DNA of 64,000 nucleotides from Shimia_B sp038528385 (lineage in GTDB: Bacteria; Pseudomonadota; Alphaproteobacteria; Rhodobacterales; Rhodobacteraceae): NCBI GenBank assembly GCA_038528385.1, contig JBCBET010000003.1:62001-126000 (forward strand), read 5' to 3'. Below the pieces are notes generated by a model. It was not told where the DNA came from and made no database searches. It worked only from the letters and a program-made list of their open reading frames with translations. Position numbers and translations under genes: made by a program. Below, piece after piece: positions 43,718-52,960 of the stretch (its first letter is position 1; the number at the start of each line of letters is the position of its first letter).

Positions 43718-44881
43718 TCAGCCCCCGGCGGCGCGGATGATGCCGAAGCCCGATCCGATGATGCCCAGCACCGTGGAGGTCTGCGTCACCGGGGCCTCGG
43801 TCACGTAGATCAGATCCTCGCTGTTGATGCGGAACTGCCGCGCGGAAAAGAGACCGTCGGCGCTCGTGAGGTCGATGGAGAAGACCACCTGCGCGGCCTC
43901 GGGCCCGCCTGCGCCGGCCTCCCGCACCGCCTCCGCGGGGTATTCGCGCAGGATCAGGATCCCGCTCGGGTCGGCGCGGCTGTCGTTGACGCCGCCGGCC
44001 ATGGCCATGGCCTCCGCCGCGGTGATGACGTCCTTGGTGAACGGGTGCATCTGTTCGGTGCCCGAGGCCCCGAGCGACAGGAAGAAGCGCCGGTCCTCCT
44101 CCACCACGACCTGGTCGCCTGCGCGGAGCGGCACGTCGAGCGCGGGCTCCTCGTAGAGCGTGGCCGCCGAGATCGCGTAGAAGTCTGAGCCGCGGTGCAG
44201 CTTCACCTTGGGGTTCTGGAGCGTCGCGGCCACGCCGCCCGCACTCGCGATGAGGTCGAGCACGGTGAAATTGTTGTCGGGCATGGGGTAGCGGCCCGGC
44301 GTGGTGGTGCCGGCCACGAGGCTCACGCTGTTGGCGGCCCCCTCCGCCATGTCGAGCTGCACCTGCGCGGAGGGCACGAAGCCCTCCACCGCGCGTTCCA
44401 CGATGGCGCGCGCCGCCTGGGGCGAGTTCCCGGCGATGCGCACATTGCCCGCATAGGGCACGAAGACGGTGCCGCCGGAGGATACGCGCATGGCCCCGAG
44501 CGGCGTGAGCGGCGCGCCGGGGGTGGAGATGAGCGAGCTCTCCGAGGCGTCCCAGATGGTGATGGTGACGGTGTCGCCGGGCCGGATGATCCGTTCGCGC
44601 GAGCCGTGGCCCGCCCGGGGCCAGGTGCCCACCCGCTCCCCCGTCACGGGCCAGCCGGCGGCCTCCGGCAGGAAGGCGCGGGTGACGGGGTAGACGACGA
44701 AATCGGCGGTGTCGGCGTCGCGTGTCACCTCGGTGACGATCGCGGCGCCCCGCGGGATGGCGCAGCCGGCCAGGGCGAGCGCGAGGCCGAGGAAGAGGCC
44801 GCCCCGCAGCGCGCGGCGCCGCGGCGCCGTCGTTGGTCTTGGGCCTCGGGGAAATCTCCGGTCCTGCCCTGTGCTGCTCAT
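43718..44881 (-). CDS. Polysaccharide export outer-membrane lipoprotein (Wza/BexD/CtrA-like)
   Basis: 387 aa. Signal peptide with lipobox ALAGC (LALALAGCAIPRG). The export-domain core starts IIRPGDTVTITIWD and contains GTVFVPYAGNVRIAG, followed by SLBB-type segments (VSLVAGTTTPGRYPMPDNNFTVLDLIASAGG; FFLSLGASGTEQMHPF). The C-terminal ILGIIGSGFGIIRAA could be the amphipathic barrel-forming helix. Exports capsule or exopolysaccharide through the outer membrane. No co-polymerase (Wzc/KpsE type) is seen in the window. Confidence 0.88.
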   Translation of the reverse strand: MSSTGQDRRFPRGPRPTTAPRRRALRGGLFLGLALALAGCAIPRGAAIVTEVTRDADTADFVVYPVTRAFLPEAAGWPVTGERVGTWPRAGHGSRERIIRPGDTVTITIWDASESSLISTPGAPLTPLGAMRVSSGGTVFVPYAGNVRIAGNSPQAARAIVERAVEGFVPSAQVQLDMAEGAANSVSLVAGTTTPGRYPMPDNNFTVLDLIASAGGVAATLQNPKVKLHRGSDFYAISAATLYEEPALDVPLRAGDQVVVEEDRRFFLSLGASGTEQMHPFTKDVITAAEAMAMAGGVNDSRADPSGILILREYPAEAVREAGAGGPEAAQVVFSIDLTSADGLFSARQFRINSEDLIYVTEAPVTQTSTVLGIIGSGFGIIRAAGG

Positions 44882-45041
44882 GCGCCTCGTCTCCCTCGCT
44901 CGTCAGGCGGGCCCGGTTTGCTCCGCCGCCCGCCGCGCCCGTTATCGCCTGCGGCGCGTGGGGCGAAAGTCACCGATCCGGGCAGGCGGGTCAATTCTCC
45001 ATCTTGTGGCGCCGCGCCCCCGTCACGTTCCCGCCGCGCGC

Positions 45042-46367
45042 CTACGCCTCCACCCCGAAGCCCGCGCGCCCGATGCTCACATAGGCCTCGAACCCTGCCT
45101 CGCGCGCGTCGCGCGGCGCATAGATGTTGCGCAGATCGGCAAAGCGCGGCTGCGCCATCTTCGCGGCCAGCCGCTTGAGGTCGAGGGCGCGGAACTCGTT
45201 CCACTCGGTGAGGATCACGAGGAGGTCGGCCTTGGCGGCGGCCTTGTAGGGATCGTCGTGCCAGCGCACCCCGGGCAGGAGCGCCTCGCCCTCCCGCCGG
45301 CCCTGGGGGTCCACCACGCGCACCTTCGCCCCGCCGCCCACGAGCGCGGGCACGATGGTGAGCGAAGGCGCGTCGCGCATGTCGTCGGTATTGGGTTTGA
45401 AGGTCACGCCGAGCACGGCCACCGTCTTGCCGTTGAAGCTGCCGCCGCAGATATCGCGGAGCTTTTCGACCATGCGCGCCTTCATGGCGTCGTTGACGGC
45501 CATGACCGTCTCCGTGATGCGCATGGGGCTCGCGTGGTCCTGGCCGATCCGAGCGAGCGCCGAGGTGTCCTTGGGAAAGCACGACCCGCCATAGCCCGGC
45601 CCGGCATGGAGGAACTTGTTGCCGATGCGCCCGTCGAGCCCGATGCCCTTGGAGACCTCCTTGATGTCGGCGCCCACCCGCTCGCAGAGCGCGGCGATCT
45701 CGTTGACGAAGGTGATCTTGGTGGCAAGGAACGCGTTGGCGGCGTATTTGATCATCTCCGCGCTTTCCAGATCGGTGGTCACGATGGGGAAATCGCGCAG
45801 AAAGAGCGGGCGGTAGACCTCCGCCATGACGGCGGCGGCGCGGTCGCTCTCGACGCCCACGACGACGCGGTCGGGACGCATGAAATCGTCGATCGCCGCG
45901 CCCTCGCGCAAGAATTCCGGGTTCGAGGCCACGTCGAACTCCGCCGCGGGGTTCGCGCGCGCGATGGTCTCCTTCACCTGCCGGTTCGTGCCGAGCGGTA
46001 CGGTGCTCTTCGTGACGACGACGGTGTAGCCGTCGAGCGCGTGCGCGATCTCCTCGGCGGCGGCCATGACGTAGCTGAGATCGGCGTGCCCGTCGCCGCG
46101 CCGCGTGGGCGTGCCCACGGCGATGAAGACGGCTTCGGCCTCCGCCACGGCGCGGGCGAGCTCGGTCGTGAAGCTCAGCCGCCCCGCCTCCACGTTGCGC
46201 GCCATGAGCTGGTCGAGGCCCGGCTCGTAGATCGGCACCTGCCCCGCGCGCAGCATCTCGATCTTTTGCGCGGACGTGTCCACGCAGGTCACGTCATGGC
46301 CGAAATCGGACAGGCATACCCCGGAGACAAGCCCCACATAGCCTGTCCCGATCATCGCGATCTTCAT
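45042..46367 (-). CDS. ugd: UDP-glucose 6-dehydrogenase
   Basis: 441 aa from ATG 46367. Oxidises UDP-glucose to UDP-glucuronate with NAD. N-terminal MKIAMIGTGYVGLVSGVCLSDFGHDV is the NAD site; ASNPEFLREGAAIDDFMRPDRVVVG and the catalytic GGSCFPKDT (Cys near residue 264) are diagnostic; GVTFKPNTDDMRDAPSL follows. Provides an acidic sugar precursor. Its 160-base downstream gap to the export gene contains no gene. Confidence 0.95.
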   Translation of the reverse strand: MKIAMIGTGYVGLVSGVCLSDFGHDVTCVDTSAQKIEMLRAGQVPIYEPGLDQLMARNVEAGRLSFTTELARAVAEAEAVFIAVGTPTRRGDGHADLSYVMAAAEEIAHALDGYTVVVTKSTVPLGTNRQVKETIARANPAAEFDVASNPEFLREGAAIDDFMRPDRVVVGVESDRAAAVMAEVYRPLFLRDFPIVTTDLESAEMIKYAANAFLATKITFVNEIAALCERVGADIKEVSKGIGLDGRIGNKFLHAGPGYGGSCFPKDTSALARIGQDHASPMRITETVMAVNDAMKARMVEKLRDICGGSFNGKTVAVLGVTFKPNTDDMRDAPSLTIVPALVGGGAKVRVVDPQGRREGEALLPGVRWHDDPYKAAAKADLLVILTEWNEFRALDLKRLAAKMAQPRFADLRNIYAPRDAREAGFEAYVSIGRAGFGVEA

Positions 46368-46551
46368 GTCTTGGCTGCTCCTTCGCCCGTCCTTGGGCGG
46401 GGTTATAGCGAGCTTGATCCGGGAAGCGGAGCGAAAAGCGGACCAAGTGGACCGGAGTGTCCGGGCTGCCCGGGCACGGGGCGAGACGGGCGCGCGCACG
46501 CCCGCAGTGGGGCATCGGTCACACGCGCCCCGCGTGGGCCGGCGGGCTCCG

Positions 46552-46580
46552 TTGACAATCTTCGCGCGCCTTCCTAGGCC
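46552..46580 (+). promoter_or_regulatory. Possible promoter for the DUF4422-GT8 gene
   Basis: TTGACA (46552-46557) followed after 17 bases by TAGGCC at 46575-46580. The -35 is a perfect consensus in a very GC-rich stretch; the -10 is weak. A start of transcription near 46586 would give a leader of about 20 bases before the proposed TTG start. Confidence 0.35.
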
Positions 46581-46607
46581 GCATGTCATTGCGCGTCCGG
46601 GGTTGGG

Positions 46608-48479
46608 TTGAGGGGCCTGGGTTTGGGAATTTCGTTATACGCGGCCTACCACGCGCCTGCGCCCGTCCTGCGGAGCGACCGCATCAAACCCATCCATGTG
46701 GGCCGCGCCACACTGCGCCGGGGGCGCGCCGCGCCGGCCCCGCTCGACGCGATGGCGGGCGACGACACGGGCGACAATATCTCCGCGCGGAACCCCGAAT
46801 TCTGCGAACTCACGGCGCTCTACTGGGCGTGGAAGAACGACCGCGACAGCGCCTGGCTCGGGCTCCTTCATTACCGGCGGGTCCTCGATTTCACCGGCGC
46901 CCATGACCGGGGCGAGGCGGAAGTCTTTCCCGCGCGCTTCGACATCGCCCCCTGGCTCGCCGAGGCCGATGCCTGGTTCGACGCCCATCTGGAGGCGTGC
47001 GACCTCGTCGTGCCGAAGCTCCACCGCATGGAGCGTTCGATGGCCGAAAACTACGTGCAGCGCCACGCGCCCGCGGACTGGGAGGCCGCGCGCGCCATCA
47101 TAGCCCGCGATCACCCCGATTACCTCGACACCTTCGACGTGACCGCCGCGCGCCCGGAGATCCGGCTGGGCAACATGATGCTCATGCGCCGCGCGCTGGC
47201 GGACCGCTACTGCGCCTGGCTCTTCGACATCCTCTTCAAGCTCGAGGCGACCGAGATCGAACGCGGCCGCTATTCGCCGCGCCAGCGGCGCTATCTGGGC
47301 TTCATCGCCGAGCGGCTCTTCACCGTCTTCGTGGCCCATCTCCAGCGGACCGAGCCCGGGCTGCGGCTCTGCGAGGTCAACATCGTGAACATGAAGGACG
47401 CCGCCGTCTTTCCCACGGTGGCCGATGACCGGCTCAACGGGCCCGAGCACATCAACATCGCCTTCGCCTCCGACGCGGCCTACGTGCCCCATGCCGCCGC
47501 GATGCTCCACTCCATGCTCACGCGCACCGCGCCGAAGCGGCGCATCAACCTCTTTTTCCTGGAAACGAACGTGCCCGAGCTCGAGCTCGAGCTCCTGGCG
47601 GAGGTGGTGGCCATCCACCCGCGCGCGACGCTCCACGTGATCCCGGTGGGCAACGCTTTCGAAGGGGCCTACCGCTCGCCCAGCCGCGCGCCGTCGAACG
47701 CCACCTATAACCGGTTTCTGCTCTTTGACCTCCTGCCCGGGCTCGACCGGCTGCTTTACCTCGACGTCGACATGATCTTTCGTGGGGACGTGGCAGAGAT
47801 CTTCGACACCGAGATGGGGGAGGCGCCGCTCGCGGCGGTGACGGACTACATCATGACGCGGGTCCTGACCGGTCCCACCGCCACCATCGACAGCGATGTG
47901 CCCGACCTCTACGACTACTATTCCCGGCGCCTCGGGCTCACCGACGACCAGATCGCGGGCTATTTCAACGCGGGGCTCCTGCTCTTCAATTTCGCGGCGA
48001 TGGATGTGGCGGCAACCGGGCGCGCGCTCGTGGCCAAGACGCGGAACGGGCGATACCTCTTCCGCGACCAGGACATCCTCAATCAGCATTTCGCGGGCCG
48101 GGTCCTGCACCTGCCCGGGCGCATGAACGTCTTCAACACCGTGCGCGCGGGCTATGACCGGGTGCCCCAGGAGAACCACGCCGCCGCTATGGACGCGAAG
48201 GCAGACCCGCTCCTGATCCACTACGCCGCGGGCGACTACAAACCCTGGAAGCGCATCGTGCCGCTCGGGCAGTATTACTGGCAGGCGGTGATGGAGACGC
48301 CCTTCGCGCCCCGGGTGCTGGCGGCCCAGGGCGCGCGGGGGCTGGCGGGGCAGCGTTCGCTCAGCGGCCGGCTCACAAGGCGGATGGTGACGACGGGCCG
48401 GGCGCTCGCCGACCGGGCCCCGGCGCTCAAGCCCGCGCTTTTCTGGGTCTACCGGATCCTCCGGCGTCCGGGCCGATGA
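46608..48479 (+). CDS. Bifunctional DUF4422 / glycosyltransferase family 8 protein
   Basis: 623 aa. Residues ~5-240 are a DUF4422 domain (ISLYAAYHAP, then DDTGDNISARNPEFCELTALYWAWKN and LGLLHYRRVLDF), known at the ends of many capsule glycosyltransferases. Residues ~285-560 are GT8: NIAFASDAAYVPHAAAML, the metal-binding DVD at 386-388, GYFNAGLLLFN and HYAAGDYKPW. Two galactosyltransferase-like units in one chain suggest two successive transfers. The TTG start is uncertain; no ATG or GTG fits better in this frame. The end overlaps the next gene in ATGA. Confidence 0.82.
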   Translation: MRGLGLGISLYAAYHAPAPVLRSDRIKPIHVGRATLRRGRAAPAPLDAMAGDDTGDNISARNPEFCELTALYWAWKNDRDSAWLGLLHYRRVLDFTGAHDRGEAEVFPARFDIAPWLAEADAWFDAHLEACDLVVPKLHRMERSMAENYVQRHAPADWEAARAIIARDHPDYLDTFDVTAARPEIRLGNMMLMRRALADRYCAWLFDILFKLEATEIERGRYSPRQRRYLGFIAERLFTVFVAHLQRTEPGLRLCEVNIVNMKDAAVFPTVADDRLNGPEHINIAFASDAAYVPHAAAMLHSMLTRTAPKRRINLFFLETNVPELELELLAEVVAIHPRATLHVIPVGNAFEGAYRSPSRAPSNATYNRFLLFDLLPGLDRLLYLDVDMIFRGDVAEIFDTEMGEAPLAAVTDYIMTRVLTGPTATIDSDVPDLYDYYSRRLGLTDDQIAGYFNAGLLLFNFAAMDVAATGRALVAKTRNGRYLFRDQDILNQHFAGRVLHLPGRMNVFNTVRAGYDRVPQENHAAAMDAKADPLLIHYAAGDYKPWKRIVPLGQYYWQAVMETPFAPRVLAAQGARGLAGQRSLSGRLTRRMVTTGRALADRAPALKPALFWVYRILRRPGR

Positions 48480-49183
48480 GGGGGCTCGCGGCGCGGCTCA
48501 AGGGCAGGCTCCGGCAGGGCACGATCCTCGGCCCGGCCTACATCCTCGCCGCGCCCTATTGCTGCGGGGAGGCGGCGGTGACGGGCAAGCTCTTGGAGAT
48601 CGGCGCCGCCACGAGCCCCGCGCCGCGCGACCTCGCGCTGCTGCAGCGGCACCGGACGCTCATCGCGGAGGCCAATGTGAGCGTGCAGACCCACCTGGCG
48701 CCGGCGGTCTATCTCCTCCGGCACCGCCACCGCGTGCGCCACATCCTCGCGCCGCTCACGGCGCGGCTCGCCGGTCACGACCTCTTTGCCCATGGGCCCT
48801 TCGGACAGACGGTGCTGCATCCATATGTCTGCAAGGCCATCCTCCCCGAGGCGCGGCTCATCTGGGTCTCGCGCGGGAAGAAGGACTGGCTCGGCGCGGT
48901 GGAGCACCTCGAATGCGCCAATCCGGCCATGTATCCCGAGCATATCGGCTGGGTCGAGGACCGCGCGGCGCGCGAGGAGGTGCTCCTGGAGCGTCGCCAG
49001 CGCGAGCGGCGGAAGTTCCTGCGCCTGGCCAAGGCGTTTCCCGACGATTGCCTGGACGTGAAGCTCGCCGATCCCGACCTCTGGGAGCGGCTCGCCGCCT
49101 TCGCGCGGCGCCCCTGGCCCGGCCCGCCCGATATCGCGGCGCTCGGGGCCGAGGACGAGGCGGAGAGCCATGCGCGCGCCTGA
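48476..49183 (+). CDS. Possible sulfotransferase-like protein, divergent
   Basis: 235 aa, start overlapping the upstream stop (ATGA). Residues ~120-235 resemble the back half of sulfotransferases: ARLIWVSRGKKDWLGAVEHLECANP at the 3'-phosphate-binding place and a C-terminal DPDLWERLAAFARRPWPGPP that matches the usual W-x-x-L-x-x-F-L-x-x-P ending. The N-terminal P-loop is not convincing (ILAAPYCCGEAAVTGKLLE), so it may be an inactive or altered member, or an unrelated protein. It is in one operon with the DUF4422-GT8 gene. Confidence 0.4.
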   Translation: MRGLAARLKGRLRQGTILGPAYILAAPYCCGEAAVTGKLLEIGAATSPAPRDLALLQRHRTLIAEANVSVQTHLAPAVYLLRHRHRVRHILAPLTARLAGHDLFAHGPFGQTVLHPYVCKAILPEARLIWVSRGKKDWLGAVEHLECANPAMYPEHIGWVEDRAAREEVLLERRQRERRKFLRLAKAFPDDCLDVKLADPDLWERLAAFARRPWPGPPDIAALGAEDEAESHARA

Positions 49184-49246
49184 GCGTGGGGTGGTGCGGG
49201 CCTGTGTCGGGCATGCCCCGTCTCCCCCTGACCCGGGCCGCGCGCG

Positions 49247-51760
49247 GTGAGCCGGCCCCGGGTCTCGCTCGGCGCAGGCTACCTCGCGGCGCGGGCGCGG
49301 GGCGCGGCATCGGGCCCCCTGCCCCGGGATCTCGGGGCTCTCCTGCAGGCCGCGCGGCAGGCGCCTATCCCTGCCGCCTACGAGCCCGAATATAGCGCGC
49401 TTGCGCCCCGCTTCGGCCACGCGCATTACTTCGGCCGCTATCCTGACACGGCCCGCGCGCGGCTCGACGGGATCGCGCATTACATGCGCGCGGGCGCCGC
49501 AACGGGGCACGATCCCGTGCCGTTCTTCTCCGGGGCGGCCTATCTGCGCCACGTGCCCGAGGCTGCGGGCAGCGGGCTCACGCCCTTCGGCCACTGGATC
49601 ACCGCCGGCGGCGCGGCTCGGGAGACGGCGATCACCTGCGCCACCGACACCGATTTCCGCGCCCTCGCGCCGCTCTTCGGGGTCACCCCCGGCGCACTCT
49701 TCGATCAACTCACCGCGCGGGAGGCGGCGTTGCGCGCGGACCTCGCGGAGGGGACGCTCGGCGAGATGGCGCGCCGCGCCGCCACGCTCGAGCCTCTCAT
49801 CGCTGCGGGCTGGGGAGAGGCGCTGGCGCCCCGGCTCCTGCCCTTCGCCAACGAGGAGGTGCTGGGGCGCATCCTCGCGCTCCATGATTTGCAGGCGGCG
49901 GCGGGCTGGCGCACGGCGCGCGCCGTCCTCGTGACGGCGGAGCCCTGCCGCGTGATGGAGACCCGCGCCGCGGCGCTCGCCACCGCGCTCGCTGAGGTGG
50001 TCCCCCCCCGGGAGATCGTGGTTCTGCGCCTCCGGCAGGCGCCTCCTTCACCCGGGGCCTGGGACGCGCTCCTGGCGCGGGGTCTGCGCTGCCTCTCGCT
50101 GCCCCCCGCCCTGCCGCCGCAGGAGGCGTCGCGCCACCGCGTCGTGGTGGAGTTCCTGCGCTCGCTCGCGCCGGATCACGCCATCTTCGAGGCCTCTGGC
50201 GCGGGGGGTGAGGCGGTCTGGGCGCTCCTCGAGGCCCATGGCCGCCAGCTCGCGGAGGCGATGGCCACCGTGGCCTGGCTGCCGGACGACATGGACGAGG
50301 CGGCGCTATCCGCGCGGTTCTATCGCCACGCGGACGCCCTGGCCGCGGTCTGGCTCGCAAGCCCGCGCGCCGAGGCGGAGCTCGCCGCGCGGTTCCTTGT
50401 GCCGGAGGCGTCCCGCCCGGCGCTCGCCTCCTTTCCTCCGGCCCACCTGCTCGCAGCGGCCCCGCCCGCGCGGTCCACCCCCCGCCTGGCGGCCCGGGCC
50501 CCCCGGCTGCTGTCGCCGGAGACGGAGGATGTGGCGAGTGTTGTGGCCTCCCTCGGCGCGGAGGTGCCCGTGACGCTCCTCCTCGACAGCGCCGGGGCAC
50601 AGCGGCGGCTGAAATACTTCCCCGAGACGCTGGAGATCGCCGTGTCGGGGGAGCAGGGCCACGCCGCGGCGCTCGAGACCGCGACGCATTGGCTCTCCCC
50701 CGGGGGGGACGCCGCGCTCCTGCCCTTCATGGCCGCGCGCGGGATGGAGATCATCGCGACAGAGGCCGCCTGCCGCGCCGCCGGGCTCGACCCCGCGGAG
50801 TGCTGGTGCCCGCCCGCGGGACGCGCGGATGCGGAAGCGCTGGCCGCCGCCTGCCGTGCCGCGCTCGCCGGGCCGCCCCGTACCCCGCAAGCGCCGCGCG
50901 CCGATCTCGGGGCGGCGCTTGCCCGCTGCCTCGCCGCGCTGCCCCGGCGCGCGCCGGACACGCCTACGGTGATCCCCGCCACCCCCGCGGGGGCGGACAC
51001 AGAAGGCCCCCTCCTCACCGTCGCGCTCACCGCCCATGGCGAGGGCCACGTGGCCGGTCCGACGCTGCGCAGCGTGGCGCGCGCGCTGGAGGTGTTTGCC
51101 GCCGACCACGACGGCGCGGAGGTGGAGATCCTCGTGGGCTTCGACAGCCCCACGCCCGCCTGCCGCGCCTATTTCGAGGCGGTGCTGCCCGGCCTCCTGC
51201 CCGCCGCGCGGCGCCTCGACGTGGCGTTCCGCGACCAGGGCCGCACCCGCAACGCGCTGGCCGCCGAGGCGCGGGGCCGCTTCTTTGCCCCCGTGGATGC
51301 CGACGACCTCGTGAGCGAGAACTGGTTCTCGGACGCCGCCACGCTGCTCCTGACCCGCGAGGCGCACGGCACCCCCACCATCGCCCACCCGGAGGTGAAC
51401 TGGCAGTTCGACGGCGTCGAACGCATCTATTCGAACCCGGACCAGGAGAGCCCGCTCTTTTCACCCCACGCCATGGCGGTGATGAACTACTACGACGCGA
51501 TGTGCATGGCGCCGCTTCGGCTCTGGCACGCGCTGCCTTACGCGGCGCGCGACCTCGCGGCGGGGTTCGCGCTCGAGGATTACCAGTGGTTCGTGGAGGC
51601 CACGGCGCGCGGCTGGCGCCACGCCAACGTGCCGGGCACGGTCATCTTCAAACGCCGCCGCGACGCCTCCCAGCACCGCGACAGCCGCCGCGCGGGCGCG
51701 CTCATCCGGCAGGTGCCGGCGCTCAGGATCGACCGCGTGCGGGGGTTAGGGCGCGAGTAG
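49247..51760 (+). CDS. Mosaic glycosyltransferase: degenerate GT4 followed by GT2
   Basis: 837 aa from GTG 49247. Residues ~44-125 hold a module like FDxxYYLxxxPDV...HYxxxG (HYFGRYPDTARARLDGIAHYMRAG). Residues ~125-230 match a linker in the 60556-63198 protein (LEPLIAAGWGEAL vs IEPLVTQSWPEAL). Residues ~230-560 look like a decayed GT4 domain; its end has GGDAALLPFMAARGMEIIA where the other protein keeps the intact E-x7 motif. Residues 589-837 are GT2 with DADD near 684, HPEVNWQFDG and VIFKRRRDAS. The 63-base gap upstream shows no gene. Confidence 0.72.
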   Translation: MSRPRVSLGAGYLAARARGAASGPLPRDLGALLQAARQAPIPAAYEPEYSALAPRFGHAHYFGRYPDTARARLDGIAHYMRAGAATGHDPVPFFSGAAYLRHVPEAAGSGLTPFGHWITAGGAARETAITCATDTDFRALAPLFGVTPGALFDQLTAREAALRADLAEGTLGEMARRAATLEPLIAAGWGEALAPRLLPFANEEVLGRILALHDLQAAAGWRTARAVLVTAEPCRVMETRAAALATALAEVVPPREIVVLRLRQAPPSPGAWDALLARGLRCLSLPPALPPQEASRHRVVVEFLRSLAPDHAIFEASGAGGEAVWALLEAHGRQLAEAMATVAWLPDDMDEAALSARFYRHADALAAVWLASPRAEAELAARFLVPEASRPALASFPPAHLLAAAPPARSTPRLAARAPRLLSPETEDVASVVASLGAEVPVTLLLDSAGAQRRLKYFPETLEIAVSGEQGHAAALETATHWLSPGGDAALLPFMAARGMEIIATEAACRAAGLDPAECWCPPAGRADAEALAAACRAALAGPPRTPQAPRADLGAALARCLAALPRRAPDTPTVIPATPAGADTEGPLLTVALTAHGEGHVAGPTLRSVARALEVFAADHDGAEVEILVGFDSPTPACRAYFEAVLPGLLPAARRLDVAFRDQGRTRNALAAEARGRFFAPVDADDLVSENWFSDAATLLLTREAHGTPTIAHPEVNWQFDGVERIYSNPDQESPLFSPHAMAVMNYYDAMCMAPLRLWHALPYAARDLAAGFALEDYQWFVEATARGWRHANVPGTVIFKRRRDASQHRDSRRAGALIRQVPALRIDRVRGLGRE

Positions 51761-52888
51761 CGGCGCGAGCGGGGGCAGCGTGCCCAGGTGCCGCGGCGCC
51801 TCCCCCAGCCGACCGCCGGCCACCGAAAGCGTGGGCATCTCGGCAAAGAGCCGCGCGGGCACCAGCGCGGAATTCCGGCCCTCGTAATAGCGGTGCGAAG
51901 CGCCGTCGGCCTGCGACAGCGGGAAGCTTTCGCCGCTCTGGATGGCCACGAGGCGATCGAGCGCGAAGCGCTTTTCGGCCTCGGGCACCACGGTCAGGAG
52001 CACGTCGTCCCCCGCGCGGCGCGGATTGGCGAGGAGGAACCCGCAGGTCTCGTCATGGCAGACCCAGACCGGGCTGCGCAGGCCCTCGGTCCCGTCGAGG
52101 AGCTGCGCGGAGATCTTGTGGAGCGACCGCGCCTCGATGGGCAGCGCCGCGCGGAACCGGCGCAGGCCCTCCTTCCGCATCCAGGGCGCATCGGTGGGCA
52201 GGAGGATCGGCTCCCCGTCGAGGTGAAGGCGCAGCAGCACGTCCGCCCCCGGCCCGGCGAGCGCGGCGCTCGCCCAACCCTCCAGCGTACCATCGGCGTA
52301 AAAGCGCACCGGGTTCACCCGGTCGGCGGCGTGAATCCCGCCCCGCTCCACCGGCAGCCCGGAAAAGAGCAGGAGCCCGTCGCGTTCCACCTCGCAGCCC
52401 ACCAGGGGCTCGGCGGCGAGGTCTTCGGGCAGCGTCACGTCGATGAATTGCCAGCCGCTGAGCCCGTTATAGACGAACGCCACGTCGAGGGCGGCCGCGC
52501 CGTTGACGATGAGCGTGACGGTCTGCACCGTGCCGCGCTTCGACGCGCGCATGAATTCGGGGATGTCGCCCCCGGCCTTGATGCCGATGAGGAGCTTCTG
52601 GCCCTCGAACCGGTAGACCCGCGCGAGACCGCCCTCGAACCGGCCCACGAGGCGCCGGGGCATGGCCCCGAGCGGGCGCCAGTTGTATTTCGCCACGCGC
52701 TCGGCGATGTCGGCCTCCTCGAAGCCGGAGGCCACGACCCGGCCCGCCTGCACGTGGCTCCCATCGGTGGCAGCGCGCGTGGCGGCGAGGATGCGGTCGT
52801 AGAGGTCCACGTAACGCGTGGCCTCGAAGAACATGTCGCGCCCAGCCGCACGTTTCGCGGCGTCCTCGGGGTGGGTCTTGTCCTTCAT
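51746..52888 (-). CDS. Hypothetical protein in glycosyltransferase cluster
   Basis: 380 aa from ATG 52888, preceded by GGAGG. Soluble, no signal peptide or membrane span. The N-terminal part (FFEATRYVDLYDRILAATRAATDGSHVQAGRV) is helical and the remainder beta-rich with recurring FxxGLxxVYRF, VTLPEDLAAEPLVGCEVERDGLLLFSGLP and a long C-terminal stretch. I do not recognise the family. Its end overlaps the end of the convergent 49247-51760 gene by 15 bases and it is followed upstream on the same strand by a GT2 gene, so a role in the same surface glycan is likely. Confidence 0.6.
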   Translation of the reverse strand: MKDKTHPEDAAKRAAGRDMFFEATRYVDLYDRILAATRAATDGSHVQAGRVVASGFEEADIAERVAKYNWRPLGAMPRRLVGRFEGGLARVYRFEGQKLLIGIKAGGDIPEFMRASKRGTVQTVTLIVNGAAALDVAFVYNGLSGWQFIDVTLPEDLAAEPLVGCEVERDGLLLFSGLPVERGGIHAADRVNPVRFYADGTLEGWASAALAGPGADVLLRLHLDGEPILLPTDAPWMRKEGLRRFRAALPIEARSLHKISAQLLDGTEGLRSPVWVCHDETCGFLLANPRRAGDDVLLTVVPEAEKRFALDRLVAIQSGESFPLSQADGASHRYYEGRNSALVPARLFAEMPTLSVAGGRLGEAPRHLGTLPPLAPLLAP

Positions 52889-52960
52889 GGCCGGGCCTCC
52901 GGGGCGCGGCAAGCCGGCGCGCGCGGGACCACGGAGCCGTGGGACACGGAGCGGGAGGCT

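Noticed and set aside
43708..43720. Terminator at TGAGCCGGGCTCA between the convergent GT4 and export genes
   Set aside because: The two arms leave a one-base loop, which cannot form a hairpin, and no U-tract follows; it mostly reflects the two stop codons facing each other.
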